From Rhizophagus irregularis (lineage: Eukaryota > Glomeromycota > Glomeromycetes > Glomerales > Glomeraceae): a DNA stretch of 64,000 bases. Below are positions 24,523 to 36,389 of the stretch, piece by piece. The stretch is taken from positions 124,001 through 188,000 of the forward strand of contig NC_089444.1 in assembly GCF_026210795.1 (NCBI RefSeq), written 5' to 3'. Every line of letters begins with the position of its first letter. Within the stretch, counting starts at the first letter, position 1. The notes beneath the pieces were generated by a model. The model was given only the letters and a program-made list of their open reading frames with translations, searched no databases and had not been told where the DNA came from. Both the position numbers and the translations under genes were made by a program.

Positions 24523-27006
24523 CAGCGCGGAAAATCCATTATAATTTAACCGGTTTTTCCGGTAAATTTCTGATAAAACCGGTAAAATCTTATAATCCCG
24601 GAATTATTCCGGTCGTGACGTAGCAGATTTCCGGAATATTTTGTAAATACCGGAAATTTTATTTAATAAATTTATATCGCAAAAAAGTTTTTTATCGTTA
24701 TTTTATTATTTATTATTTCAGTAGTTTATTACAATATGATTATTTAAAGCCAGTACGTCTTTTCTGGTTACTTCATATTGTATATGCACGATTATAATTA
24801 AACTCCTTACTTTCTGGCCCTTCCAAAGAAATGCACATTAACATATCCAACGTATTTGTAGCTAATGAATTCCTGTCTTTTGTTTTAATTTTATTCTGTC
24901 TACTAAAACCACGTTCACATTCTACACTTGAAAAGGGAATACAATAAGCTATTTGAATTAACTTGATAATATTCGGAAATACATCAATATAATCTTCTAT
25001 TAATAGAGGAAGTATTACCTCTATGTCATTAGAAGCAAAATTGTTAGTAATAATCATTTTAAACCTTGCCCATTCTTCTCTGCATTTGTTAATATCAAAA
25101 ATCGCAGGTAACTGAATATTATTATGAAAATTTGGACATTCATAATATTTTAATATATTTTCTAACTCATTATCTCCAAACCATAATAGTTCCTGAGATT
25201 CTTTTGGCCATTCACGCGGATTTAATATTTTCATAGAAGTAAATAATTGCCGAGTAGGAAATCTTTGCTGGAGTTCATTAACAATGCTTGTTGAATATTC
25301 AAGTATATCTATTGTAAAATCATCATAATCTTGTTCAATAAATGAAAGATCATTATTCATATATTTTATTGAAGAATTTCCAAATGGGTTAGTTTCATCA
25401 ATAAACGTTTGAACTTTTTGTCTGAATCTTTGATTTTGATCTAATAGAATATACTCCTTTTGAATAGAGTTGATTGTAACCTGTATCATGGGATCGATAT
25501 CGGAAAATTTTAAATTTCTTTTTTGTAAAAATTTACTTAATTGTGTTACATGCTCTAAAATATCATAGAAATAATACAAAAATGCAAGAATTCTCCAAGA
25601 TGTTAGCCGCTCATATAATTCCCTTCCATCCTTATTTTTTGACTCTTTGAAAATCCTAAGTAATGCAGGGATTGAATTACAGATATTTTTAATAGCATCA
25701 TACCATGCAAGCCATCGTATTTCATACAACTTTTTTATTTTTAAAATCGGATCATCCAAAAGACTTTGAATTTCTTGCAGTTGTTGAATATGTGAGCATA
25801 AATTTTTAAAATAATTGTAAATTTTTCTAACCAAGGATTCGATTTCTTCATAAAATCTAAGTTCTTTCTTTGCATCTTTACATGCTAGAGCCAATCTATG
25901 AGCCACACAATGATTAACAATTAAAGGATAAGTGCAAATTCTAGAAAGCTTTGCAGCCACTCCTTCGTTTTTTCCTAGCATAACTGAAGCACCATCAGAA
26001 GCAAATGCCACAAGTTTAGACAAAATTTTTCTTTTTTCAAATATATCAACTAATACCTTTGTAATGCTTTCTGCATTGCAACTGGTTAAAGGTACGATGC
26101 ATAAAAATCGTGTCTTTAAAATTCCTTTTTTAGTTACATACGAAGCATATATATCTAAATGTTTTGTTGTAGTAATATCCGTACTTTCATCGATCATCAC
26201 ACCAAATGCCGTAACATTAGATAATTCATCCCAGATTTCCTCTTTAATAGTATCAGATATTGCTTCTAAGAATTCATGTCCGGAAATATGATTTGTATAG
26301 GTAATAGTACCATTTAAAAGATTTGGTGAATTTGATTCTTTTATTAGTTCAACAATAGAAGGTAAAAGTTTAAGAGGTAAATTTTTTTTTGCTAGGAAAT
26401 AAACAGCCCGCATTATACCAATAATGTGATTTGTATTTGCATTAGAAGAAAAATGTTCTTTTTGTAATAATTCCATTTGTATTCTGGCTTTTTCTAATTT
26501 TTCCGTGTCTTTATGGTCTTCAGTATTTATATGTTCTTTAATTGCTGATTTCCTTGAAATATTCGTTGCTCCTTCTGTAGCAAATTTATTTTTCTTTTTA
26601 TGACGCATGCATAATGTACAATACATTTTTTTGTTAATTTCATCATAGCGCAACTAAGAAAATTCTGCTAACCATTTGGATTTAAATGTTTTGTCATTGA
26701 TACGAAGTTTTTTAACATCTTTATTTGAATTATCTTCATCTTCAGATATTTGATCTTCTTGAAATATGTCATTTCTATTAATTTTTTTACGTTTAAAGCC
26801 ATATTGTAATAGCGACATTGTAAAAAATGTACTAAAAGAAAATAAAAAAAAAAGATAAAAGAATATCATTTATTTGGTAATACCATCTAAAACCGGATTT
26901 TTTTTTTAATTCCGGTCACATGTACCGGTTGAAAAAATAATTTTCCGGAATTTTTATATTTAACCGGAATTTTTCCGAAATTTTTCCAAGATTTTTTTCC
27001 ACGCTG
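24523..27006. mobile_element. hAT transposon with perfect 8-bp target duplication
   Basis: The ends are CAGCGCGGAAAA and, inverted, CAGCGTGGAAAA. GTACTTGT flanks it directly on both sides (24515-24522 and 27007-27014). Subterminal DNA on both sides is built from CCGGAA/TTCCGG and ACCGG motifs, likely transposase binding sites. It lies inside the 5.4-kb DDE element, so it is younger. Its single gene on the minus strand has one premature stop. Confidence 0.93.
24773..26818 (-). pseudogene. hAT transposase with one in-frame amber codon
   Basis: The frame begins MSLLQYGFKRKK at 26818 and is open to 24773 except for a TAG at 26656..26654. It sits in WLAEFS*LRYDE, where related zinc-finger hAT proteins usually have Trp before the Leu (TGG to TAG would be one change). 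After it come a TTF-type zinc finger (CTLCMRH...H), VMIDESTDIT (catalytic Asp), ASDGASVMLGKNEGV (second Asp), CVAHRLALACKDA, and the C-terminal hAT dimerisation block SSVECERGFSRQNKIK (catalytic Glu). Total length is about 680 residues, normal for the ZNF862/C17orf113-like hAT group. The product from the only long downstream frame would lack the first part of the finger. A stop read-through or RNA-level repair cannot be excluded. Confidence 0.85.
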
Positions 27007-27739
27007 GTACTTGTCTTGAAGAATAAAACTACCAGTTTATTTTCTTTAAAATTTATTTTTTAAAATTTTATAAGATTTTTTAGTACTACAATTTTATTGT
27101 TGAGTATAGTTTACTTGCACCATAAAAAAGTTTCAAAGTAAATATAAACTTACCTACCTAAAGTCTGTTAAAGCCAAAAAATGAAAAAAAGGGAAAGAAG
27201 AATGAAAGAAAACTAAAGAGAAGGGAAGATAACTAAAGAAGAAGAAGGGAAATGAAGAAGAAAGAACGAAAGAGAAAAAAAAGTTTAAAAAAGTTTAAAC
27301 TTTTTAGTTGATCTGATAGGGCTCCGATCGGTTCGGTTCAGTTCGGTTTTTGCAAAAACTGATACCGAACCAAATTGATCGGTATCAGTAATTACCGAAA
27401 ACCGAACTGATTTACCGAGCTTTTTTTAAAAAACGTTTTGTAATTAATATAACCATTTGTTTATTGTCATTCTATTGGAACGAAAATATTTATTATTTAC
27501 AGCAGTACATGTATAATTTTTTATTTCTAGTTCGTACAAATTCCCGACTAGCGATCATCCATACAGTACATGGCTTAGACATCGTGAATTTCATGAGATT
27601 TCACAGTTAAATGCAGCAATTGTGTATTTATAATATTAATAATGTACTATATAATTATTATGAATAATAATATGCAGCAAATATCCGTTACATCAAAATA
27701 ACCGTAAATTTATTGAATCTAGAATTCTGTTAATGAATA

Positions 27740-28700
27740 AAATAAACTGAACCTACAAAAGCAATATAAAAGAACGTCAATATGTTTTAAAAGCCAATGG
27801 CATCTCCACCTCAAATAAAACAACTTACCATCTAGAATTTCGTCCCAGAGAAGCCAGAATCTATAAAAATAAAACACTAGCAACTAGTTCTTTTCGACCT
27901 TACAGTAATACTGCTGCTATGGCGCCACTAAATCTCAACGCATCACCAAAAGGAAAATTCTTGTTTCATACCTCGCCTATAAAGTCACAGAAGCAAATCT
28001 TTAGGAATTTTCCTCAATGATGATCAGTCTGTATGTCAAGTTAACCTTAACTTTGATCAAAGTGATCATTCAAAAGGTATCGCATCCATTGTTTTTACGA
28101 AGAAAAATGATGCCGTACAATCCGTTGAAACTTAGGAATATTAAGTCCATGAAATGAAGATTGAAATTGTTGTCGCCGGCTTGAATTACAATAAAAATTT
28201 GAGCCATATCTTAAAGGTGTTTCTGACGATAAAACCTATAAAATTGGAAAAAAAAAACGTTAAATTCAATTCTGAAACCCTAAAAACAGTATATCGAGTC
28301 CTAAAGGTATCCACAATGCTGAAACTTACAAATTTTTTTAAAAAAAAACATCAGCATATTTCTTAAAACCAATTTCGAAATATTACTCCCAAAGAACTAA
28401 CTTACTATCCGAAAGTCCCTTCCAGAAAAGCTAAAACCTACAAAATTTAAAAAAAAGAAACGTTAGTACGTTTCTTGAAGTCAATTTCAAAACTCTATTC
28501 CTATAAAACAAACTTACCGTCTGAAAAGAAAAGCTAAAACCTACAAAATTTAAAAAAAGAAACGTTAGTTCGTTTCTTGAAGTCAAATTTAAAACTCTAC
28601 TCCCAAAAAACAAACTTACCGTCCAAAAGTCCCCTCTGGAAAGCTAAAACTTATAAATTTAGAAAAAGAAACGTTAGTTCGTTTCTTGACCTTCAAAGAG
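27740..28700 (-). repeat. Exon-like cassette array (third locus)
   Basis: Minus-strand segments between TTTTGTAG and GTAAGTT are at about 28408-28438, 28520-28540 and 28621-28648, with near-identical starts GTTTTAGCTTTTC. The intervening repeats contain AAACGTTAGTACGTTTC hairpins. Earlier, weaker units lie at 27747, 27834-27860 and 27975. The last three units are about 105 bp apart and are the most similar to one another in the window. Confidence 0.62.
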
Positions 28701-29946
28701 TACTGTACTATAATTTGAAATTTTTTTCATATTACTTACTGTAAAGGGTTCAATTCATAACTTCTCATTTCCCTTATTTTGCGCTCTTCTGTAAGTAATA
28801 TATTGAACAATAATCAAATACATTAATAATTAATTACCCAACTTATGATTGATTTTCGTATTTATTTTATTTATTCAAACTTCAATTAATTAGTGATGAA
28901 TAACTTACGTAGTGGGTTTAGACCTATATTTAGAGGTAACCTAATAAAGATTTTGTATAATTCTCTTTGCTTATATTGTCCATTGTTCTAATATAAAAAG
29001 TTCGTTGTAGATTTTTTTTTAAAAAAAAAATAATGCAACAGATCTACTTATTTATTTGCATATATTTATGTCAATTATTTTATAATTTGGATTCAAAGTT
29101 TATTTCTAAAACTTCCTTCTTGATAAACATCATCAGAATAAGGTGTTGCGAAATTTTCCCATTTGAAAGTTCCACTAAAATCAATATAGTATGCTTTGTG
29201 TGACTAAAGTAATCTCCTTTTCAGAAAGGAGAAAAGAAGACGTCACACATGATACACAAAATAAAGTAAAATTCCGCAGTAATCTACCTGAAACGATTTC
29301 TGCGGTAACCGAAAAAACAAGAAAAAATACTTTTTTTTTTAAATGAAAAAAAAATTTTATTTCTTTTTTTTTTAAGAGAAACTTCAATCATGTAATATTT
29401 CATGATGTTAACCAATATAAATACAACACCGTACAATATCTAAAATAAAAATCGATCAATATTGTACGCAAATAAGCAAATAAACTAAACCATACAAATC
29501 TATTAAACATATCGTTTAATATTGCATATCATGCCCTGATATGTTATTACCTGATACTTCATTTGACCGGTGTAACTAATAAAAAATTTCAAAAAATAAC
29601 ATTGCGAAACAAACACAGTTTTGCAACGTTTTTTAAAAAAACATCAACAATCCATTTTTTTTATTAAATTGGTTATGAAAAAGCATTTTCGTAAGACTTT
29701 GATTGAATTGGATCAGGTTTAACAATTTTATTTGTGAAAATTAAAAGCTATCAACACACATTTTCCATACATTTTCAACATTGTGTTGTAAAGAAAGAAG
29801 TGAGGTTATCGTAAGAAATTATATCAATCATCTTCTTTTGATGTAAATTATTCATCCAAAGTTTTCCTGAGTATCCAATTCTTCTCCATCCAAATAACTA
29901 ACTTCAAATAACAAAATTCAAATATGAAAAACTAATAAACCTAACT
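28701..29946. other. Non-coding part of the large hAT-type element
   Basis: AT-rich sequence downstream (3') of the decayed BED-hAT gene. No gene or clear repeat is visible. Confidence 0.45.
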
Positions 29947-32817
29947 TTAATCTAAAACACCTGAACAAAACCAATGCTTCAGACATATGACTGTACGCAC
30001 AGTTTCAAGTGCAAGACTTGCTCTATCATATGTTATTACGTCAGCTGCGCTGGAAAAAATACGTTCAGCAGGAGCACTCGTTGCTACCAAATAAAATATT
30101 TTACATTAAAAAATATTATTGAATAATAAATAAAACAGATTAGTAATAAACCTAGGACCCCAAGGTAGTCCTTGGCCATGTTCGATAAGTTAGGATATTC
30201 TTCCTCGTGTCGCTATTAATTAAAAAATTGTTACAAATATTTAATTAAATAAATATCCTTTAAAATAATAAACTTACTTTCCACCAATTTAAAGTATCAC
30301 ACAGAGCTTGTGCTGTTGTGCATGATCAGCATTAAGATAACGATCAAATTCACTTACAGTTTCAATACGGCGCCATTTGGAAATATGTGAAACAAGATCT
30401 TCATCTGATGAATTATATTTTATATTAGTATTTTGAGTTTCTTGAGGTGCATATAACGTCATATAGAGTTCAGATACCTATTAAATTATTATATAGTATG
30501 TATAAAATAAAGAAAATTATAATATAATTTAAATAAAACAAATAAAACTTATACAGTTTTTTTTGTTCTATCAACCCATTGGGTTTCCCATTCATTATCT
30601 TTCATATATTCTACTTTAAGACGTGGATCTAAAATTATATATATTACAAACATTATTAAAATTAATTAAATTAAATTAACTTAATAATAACTTACTTAAA
30701 GAAACTGCATATAAAGTTGAATCAGTTTTATTGTAGTAAATTTTAAGCTTATTAATGGCATTAATTGCCGCTTCTTATTAAAAAAAAAGGAATTTAATTA
30801 CATTTAATATAAATATTAAATATAAATAAACTTACTTTTCCATTTTCAAATCTATTTGGAGTATCCCGAAAATCCTCTAATTTATTTAACAAAATATTGT
30901 ATATAGGAATCACGTATGATAATGTTGGGTATGCTTCTCCACAAATTTGCTTTGTTGCTTTAGCAAAATACTAAAAAATAAAAATTTTTAATAAAACTAT
31001 AAAAATACATAATTATATATATAATATTAAAATTTAATCTTCAATAACTCTTCTATTTCTAACAAATTAATTCATTCATCTTCATTAATTGTAAAAGAAC
31101 GAAGATTTGAATCACTGTTACTTAATATATTAAGAGGCTAAAAATAAAATTATAATTGTTTTTAATAAATTAATTAAAATAAAAATTAATAAAATAACAA
31201 ACTTACTTCCTTAAGTTTTTTTGCCCTTACAAGCATATCATACGTAGAGTTCCATCTAGTGCGAACATCTAGTATGACATTTTGATTTGGAACATTTGCA
31301 ACTTTACATTAAGCTTTGAATTTATCTACTTGTTGGGGTGATGCTTTTATTTTTTTAATAAGAGTACGAAGCTAAAAGGCAATACAATTTTTAATAGATT
31401 ATTAATTAAATTTTAATAATAAAAATATAATAAAATTATTTACCTTAACTATCAAACTACCAACTTCTTCATTTGATAATTCATCATTATCTGTGGCTTT
31501 AAGGGTAGTAAGGACTTGTTGCGCTGCCAAATTGATTATATGGGCCAAGCAACGAACGTGCTTATCTTCACTATCATAATAGATATATCTTTGAGAAAGA
31601 TCAGATTCAACAGCTTTGAGAAATGTAACATTGTTGCTGGCATTATCAGTCGTTACCCCAAGAATCTATATAAATTTTTTTTTTTAATTTTTATTAAAAT
31701 TATCTTATTATTTATAAAAAAAACTAACCTTTGATTCAATATTAAAATTTTTTAAGCTTTTTAAAAAAGCATCTTTGATATTAGCACCTGAGTGCGGCCC
31801 TTTAAGTTTAATAAAATCTAAAAGGAAACTTTTTAATTTCCAATTTTCTGTAATCCAATGAGCTGTTATTCCCAAAAAAGAAAAATTATTTGATGAAGTC
31901 CATGCGTCGATTGTAAAAGAAATTTTACTAGACATATTCTACAAAAATTAAAATAATAATTAGTAAAATTCAAATAAAACTATTATTAAAAAACATTAAT
32001 ATATACAACCTGTAAAATAGAAGCAACTTTTTTTTGATTATCATTAAAAGATGTCATAATATAATTTTTGATTGTATCAGCAGATGGAATGAATGAATCT
32101 TTATGTAAAAGAAAAATCATATTACGAAAATCTTCAGATTCAACACAAGTAAAAGGAAGGTCATTTTTTACAATCCATCGAATAATAAAATTTTTAAAAG
32201 TTTCTTTACTATATACCTAAATATAAATATTAATAAAATACATGAGTTTATAAATTTAAAAATTAAAATATTCATATTTAATGCACAAAATTATAACCTA
32301 TAAACTGAATAAAAAGAAATGAACATTATACTTACAATTACTTCAGAATTATTAATAGATTCACGTATTGTAAGTTGTTTTTTTCCTTTTTCTTTCATTA
32401 ATTAATATTTACTTTTAATATGACCAGCCATTCCTGACGTACTTCCTTTATTGCAAGCAATTAAAATCTTACAATGCTTGCATTTTGCCTTCTTCGCAGT
32501 TTCATCATATGTGAAGTGCTCCCACACCCAACTACGTTTCTTCGTATTAGTTTCTTCTTGTTCTACTTCACGCTCAATATTTTTTTCGATCTGCTGCTCC
32601 TCAGTTTCAGTATCATCAATTTGATTTTCTTCAGTTTCAGACTCAGCCTCATCCTCATTCTCATACTCAGCCTCTTCCTCAGTCTCATACTCAGCCTCTT
32701 CCTCAGCTTCTTCCTCAGCTTCTTCCCCAACTTCTTCTTCAGTCTCATACTCAGCCTCTCCTCAGCTTCTTCCTCAGCCGTTTCCTCAATGTCGTTTTCT
32801 TCAAACTCAGAAGTCAT
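29947..32817 (-). pseudogene. Decayed intron-rich BED-hAT transposase
   Basis: The gene starts MTSEFEENDIEETAEEEAEE at 32817 with a long Glu-rich repeat; a one-base deletion near 32760 shifts its frame. A BED finger follows (WVWEHFTYDETAKKAKCKHC..., 32415-32545), then hAT blocks in separate exons: FKNFIIRWIVKNDLPF (about 32190), ISFTIDAWTSSNNFSFLGI (31850-31935), GVTTDNASNN (about 31650), RCLAHIINLAAQQVL, VRTRWNSTYDMLVRAKKL (about 31250), DPRLKVEYMKD (about 30620), and SAPAERIFSSAADVITYDRA (about 30050). Stops lie at about 31305 (FKA*) and 31070 (EDE*). Exons are joined by small GTAAGT...TAG introns. It is the same gene plan as the plus-strand hAT at 45468-47885. Confidence 0.8.
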
Positions 32818-33009
32818 TATTATAATTAAAGTTATTATTATTATTATAAAGAAATTAGTATATAATTAATATTAAAAATGAAAAAAATGAAAAAAATGTA
32901 AAAAAAGATTAAAATTGATAAAATCGATCTGCAAAAATTCGGTAATTAAACAATTCCGTAATATTGCGATTTTGCAATCATGTGATTTGTGGTGAGAAGA
33001 ACGATACTA

Positions 33010-34600
33010 ACGTTCTTGATTAAAAAAAATTAAAGAAAAGTTAAAAGAAAAAAATGTCGTACGCGTTTTTAATAAGAAAAATTAATTAGTTAGAAAACGC
33101 CAAAAAGAAGTGCGACGTTTTTAAACTAAAAAATCAAAAAAAAATGTATTTTTTTATTAAAAACGTCGCACTTTGACGTTTTTAAACTAAAAAATAAAAA
33201 AAAATTGTATTTTTTTATTAAAAATATCGCATTTTGACATTTTTTAATAAAAAATAAATTAAATTAGTTAAAAAACGTCAAGTGCGACGTTTTTAAACTA
33301 AAATCAAAAAAAATATTTTTTTTTTATTAAAAACGCCGCATTTTGACGTTTTTTTAAAATAAATTAAACTTGATTAAAAAATGTCAAGTGCGACGTTTTT
33401 AAACTAAAAAATAAAAAAAAAAATAATTTTTTATTAAAAACGTCGCACTTTGACGTTTTTTAATAAAAAATAAATTAAATTAGTTAAAAAATGTCAAGTG
33501 CGACGTTTTTAAACTAAAAAATAAAAAAAAAATTTTTTATTAAAAACGTCACACTTTGACGTTTTTTTAATAAAAAATAAATTAAATTGGTTAAAAAACG
33601 TCAAGTGTGACGTTTTTAAACTAAAATCAAAAAAAAATGTAATTTTTTATTAAAAATGCCGCATTTTGACGTTTTTTAATAAAAAACAAATTAATTGGTG
33701 ATCCGCGAGTCAAGTAGCGAAAACGATAATAAAATTTGACAGAAATTTATTAATTAAAAGCCGCATTTCTGAATGTGGGGTTGTTCATGAATTTCTCTAG
33801 CCAAATGTTTAAATAACGCCATTTTTCTTTAATGAAATAGTTTTCCACAGTTTTCCCACCAATCTCATGCAAAAAAAATCATAATGTAACATTGGAAAAA
33901 AGTCCAATTTCTAAGAGATCTGAGATTCGAAAGACAAAAACTAGTTTTATCATACCATATCACTTGTATAATGAGTGTGAAAAAGTCTTGAATTTGTTGA
34001 GTTAGAAGTTATTACAGCATAGTTTACTAATAAAATAAATCAAAAATAAAGCAATATGCATGAAAGTTTAGTGAAATATAAAAAAATTTCCATAATTTGT
34101 ACTTTTAAAACCTTAGTTTACCTAATAACATAGTAAATGCCGCGTGCTTCCAAGGTAAACTTCGTCAAAAAAAAGTTTTACACTTTGTAGCTTTGAAAAA
34201 TAAAAGTGTGATATTTACTTTATTGTTTGTGTTATTTTTAGTAAACTATGCTTATAGTTTTTGTTACATCAGAAATCATTAAAGTCGGCGTATTATGACA
34301 AATTAGTATATGATTTGCGTCAAATTTTATATGTAATTTCTCTGGTTGACTCGCGGATCATCAATTAACTTAGTTAAAAAACGTCAAGTGCGACATTTTT
34401 AAACTAAAAAATAAAAAAAAATTTTTTATTAAAAACGTCGCACTTTGACGGTTTTTTAATAAAATTAGTTAAAAAACGTCAAGTGCAGCGTTTTTTAACC
34501 AAAACATTTAATTTTTTTTTTAATCAAAAAGCGCGAAGTTCGACGTTTTTAATTAATTTAATAAAAAAAAATTATAAAAACGTCAAGTTTGACGCTTTTA
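33010..34600. repeat. ACGT-hairpin satellite (about 108-bp units)
   Basis: About eight units, each with AACGTCAAGTGCGACGTTTTT, a poly(A)/poly(T) spacer and an inverted partner AAAAACGTCGCACTTTGACG, then TAATAAAAAATAAATTAAA. Each unit can fold as a long hairpin with an A/T loop. The array is split at 33695-34364 by a TTAA-flanked miniature element. There are no splice-like borders in this array, unlike the cassette arrays. Confidence 0.82.
33695..34364. mobile_element. TTAA-flanked miniature element (piggyBac-like target)
   Basis: The ends are TTGGTGATCCGCGAGTCAA and, inverted, TTGATGATCCGCGAGTCAA. TTAA flanks both sides (33691-33694, 34365-34368), and the neighbouring satellite units keep an uninterrupted AAATTAA sequence, showing the empty site. 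There is no gene within the 670 bp. A TTAA target is characteristic of piggyBac-type elements; the ends themselves are not a known piggyBac sequence to me, so the class is inferred from the target only. Confidence 0.8.
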
Positions 34601-35291
34601 TTTTTTATGATTTTTGCCGTAATACTGCAGCCCGGAGCCCTAGTTGCGAAACTTTTTTTTACCAAATTGCCAAATAAAAAATGTTTCACAACATTTTTAT
34701 AAAATCATCAAAAGAAAAAACGTTGCGCAACATTTTTTTTTAACTAATAAAATGTTTCGCGAAGTTTGGTAAATCGGTTCAGTAAATCTACCAAAACTGA
34801 TCGATAAATCTACTGAAACTGAACGGTAAAATTTACTGAACTGATCGGTAAAATCTACCAAACTGATCAGTAAAATTTACCGAAACTTACCGAAAGTTTC
34901 AGTTTGGTAAATCGGTTCGGTAAATCGCAAAACTGATACTGAAACTGAAGTTACCGAAACTGATCGGTAAATTTACTAAAAGGTTCAGTTCGGTAAATCA
35001 GAATACCGAAACTGTTCTGATACCGAAACTGATCAGTACGGTTCAGTAGTTACTGAAACCGATCGGAGCCCTAGCAGCATAGCAGGCTTTCGATTTTATC
35101 ACACGAATTTTTTTGATTTTATCACGTGATATACAATTCCGATATGAAAAATTGTTTAATTTTTTGAAAAATTCGGCATATTAATATATCCTTAAATTCT
35201 ATCAATATATATATCCTATATTAAATTTTAATTATACCAATTTTTATTAAAATCAGATTATTATATTGGCTAACTTTTATATCATATGGGC

Positions 35292-36389
35292 AGGACCCCG
35301 AATAATATATATAAAGGTAGGTTTTGAGTTTGCTTAACCAACATATAAAAATTTTTCCTATGTGAGATTTATTATTGCTTATTTGATACCATAATTTTTA
35401 AATAGTCAGATATAATTATGCGTAGCAGAGTATTAAATTATTAATAGTCAGATATATATTTGCGTAGCAGGATAGATTTTTTCAATATATATATATAATA
35501 TAATATATATTTACATTTTTCACATTAAAAAAATTTAATAAAATATGTAAACAAAGTTATAAACATGTTTGTGTAAAAAAAATTTACTATTTTTAATACA
35601 AAGAATAAGTTAATTGTATACGTAATACAGGAATCATTTTTAGACGTGATTGTGTAACGTGTTTTTGATAAAACAAATACGCGTCCGCGTAACATTAAAA
35701 TTATAAATCATATACGCGTCCGTGTAACAGTAAAAAAATATATATTAAAAATGAGAGCAACGGTGGATGGGAAGGGAAAAATAAGTGTTTTTCTGTTTTT
35801 TTATAATTTTACACTATAATTTTTGTAATAATCAGTAAAAGTTATTTCATTTTTACTTAGAAAATTTTTTAAAAAATATTTTTTTTGACAAATTTTACAG
35901 TAAATTTTAAAAATAAAAATTCCGCGTATTGGTGGCGTTACAAAAAACATGAATAAATCCATAAATATCTATTCAATCGTGATAAAAATTTATATGTAAG
36001 TAGATTCGAACCTGCTGAACAACTTTACTTAAGAAGGTTTTGGATGTTTCCTTTGACTAAAGTGCCTAAATTACGCTCTGAAGTCACAGAACAGATATAC
36101 GAAATATTAATAAGAAACATTTATAAGTTGTAATATTACAAAAAAATAATAATAGCTTTATCCATACTTTATTTCAAAAATTTTTGTTTTTTTAGTTTTT
36201 TTTATATACATATTTTATAAAAAAAATTATATATAAATATATATATGTCATAAAATAAATTGCTTAGCAGTGTAAAAAATTTATGGGTTAGATAAAAGTT
36301 TGCTTAGCAGACATGAAAAATATTTGCTTATTGACCTTAGTAAATTTTGAATTTTTTATCTGACCTATATATATATTGTTCGGGGTCCT
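35292..36389. mobile_element. 1.1-kb hAT-type non-autonomous element
   Basis: The ends are AGGACCCCGAATAATATATA and, inverted, AGGACCCCGAACAATATATA. ATATGGGC is duplicated at 35284-35291 and 36390-36397, an 8-bp duplication as in hAT elements. Subterminal DNA repeats TTGCTTAGCAG and GCGTAGCAG. There is no gene. At 36002-36012 and 36050-36059, read on the minus strand, are GGTTCGAATCT and TAGTCAAAGG, which resemble Pol III B and A boxes; no cloverleaf can be drawn. Confidence 0.85.

Larger units (their letters stand above)
21738..27122. mobile_element. 5.4-kb TA-flanked DDE transposon (IS630/Tc1-like), with nested hAT
   Basis: The ends are a 27-bp inverted repeat starting TGGTGCAAGTAAACTATACT, with one mismatch between the copies. 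TA lies on both sides (21736-21737, 27123-27124). The minus-strand transposase gene (22087-24223) is broken. A complete hAT (24523-27006) was inserted later in the right part. Without the hAT and its 8-bp duplication the element is about 2.9 kb. A 12-bp inverted pair ATAATTCGGGCC/GGCCCGAATTAT sits at about 24308-24372, between gene and hAT. Confidence 0.85.
27317..35073. mobile_element. Large (7.8-kb) hAT-type element with subterminal repeats
   Basis: The ends TAGGGCTCCGATCGGTT are perfect inverted repeats at 27317 and 35073. Subterminal DNA on both sides repeats GGTTCAGTTCGGTA / TACCGAAACTGATC motifs (27330-27420; 34760-35060, more than ten copies on the right). Inside are an exon-like cassette array (27740-28700), a decayed BED-hAT gene (29947-32817, -) and a hairpin satellite (33010-34600). 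No matching 8-bp flanks are seen (left TGATCTGA, right GCAGCATA), so either the duplication has decayed or the two ends belong to different copies. TAG-GGCTCCG-type ends are like those of the hAT at 45212-48180. Confidence 0.65.

Noticed and set aside
32474-32869. Plus-strand frame rich in Leu/Ser/Phe
   Set aside because: It is the antisense of the Glu-rich repeat of the BED-hAT gene.
33010-34600. CRISPR-like array
   Set aside because: Units are hairpin satellites with no unique spacers, and this is eukaryotic DNA.
27317-35073. 8-bp target duplication for the large hAT-type element
   Set aside because: The flanks TGATCTGA and GCAGCATA do not match, so no duplication is claimed.
36000-36060. 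Possible tRNA gene on the minus strand (GGTTCGAATCT)
   Set aside because: The flanks of the T-loop-like motif do not pair, and no acceptor or anticodon stem can be formed.
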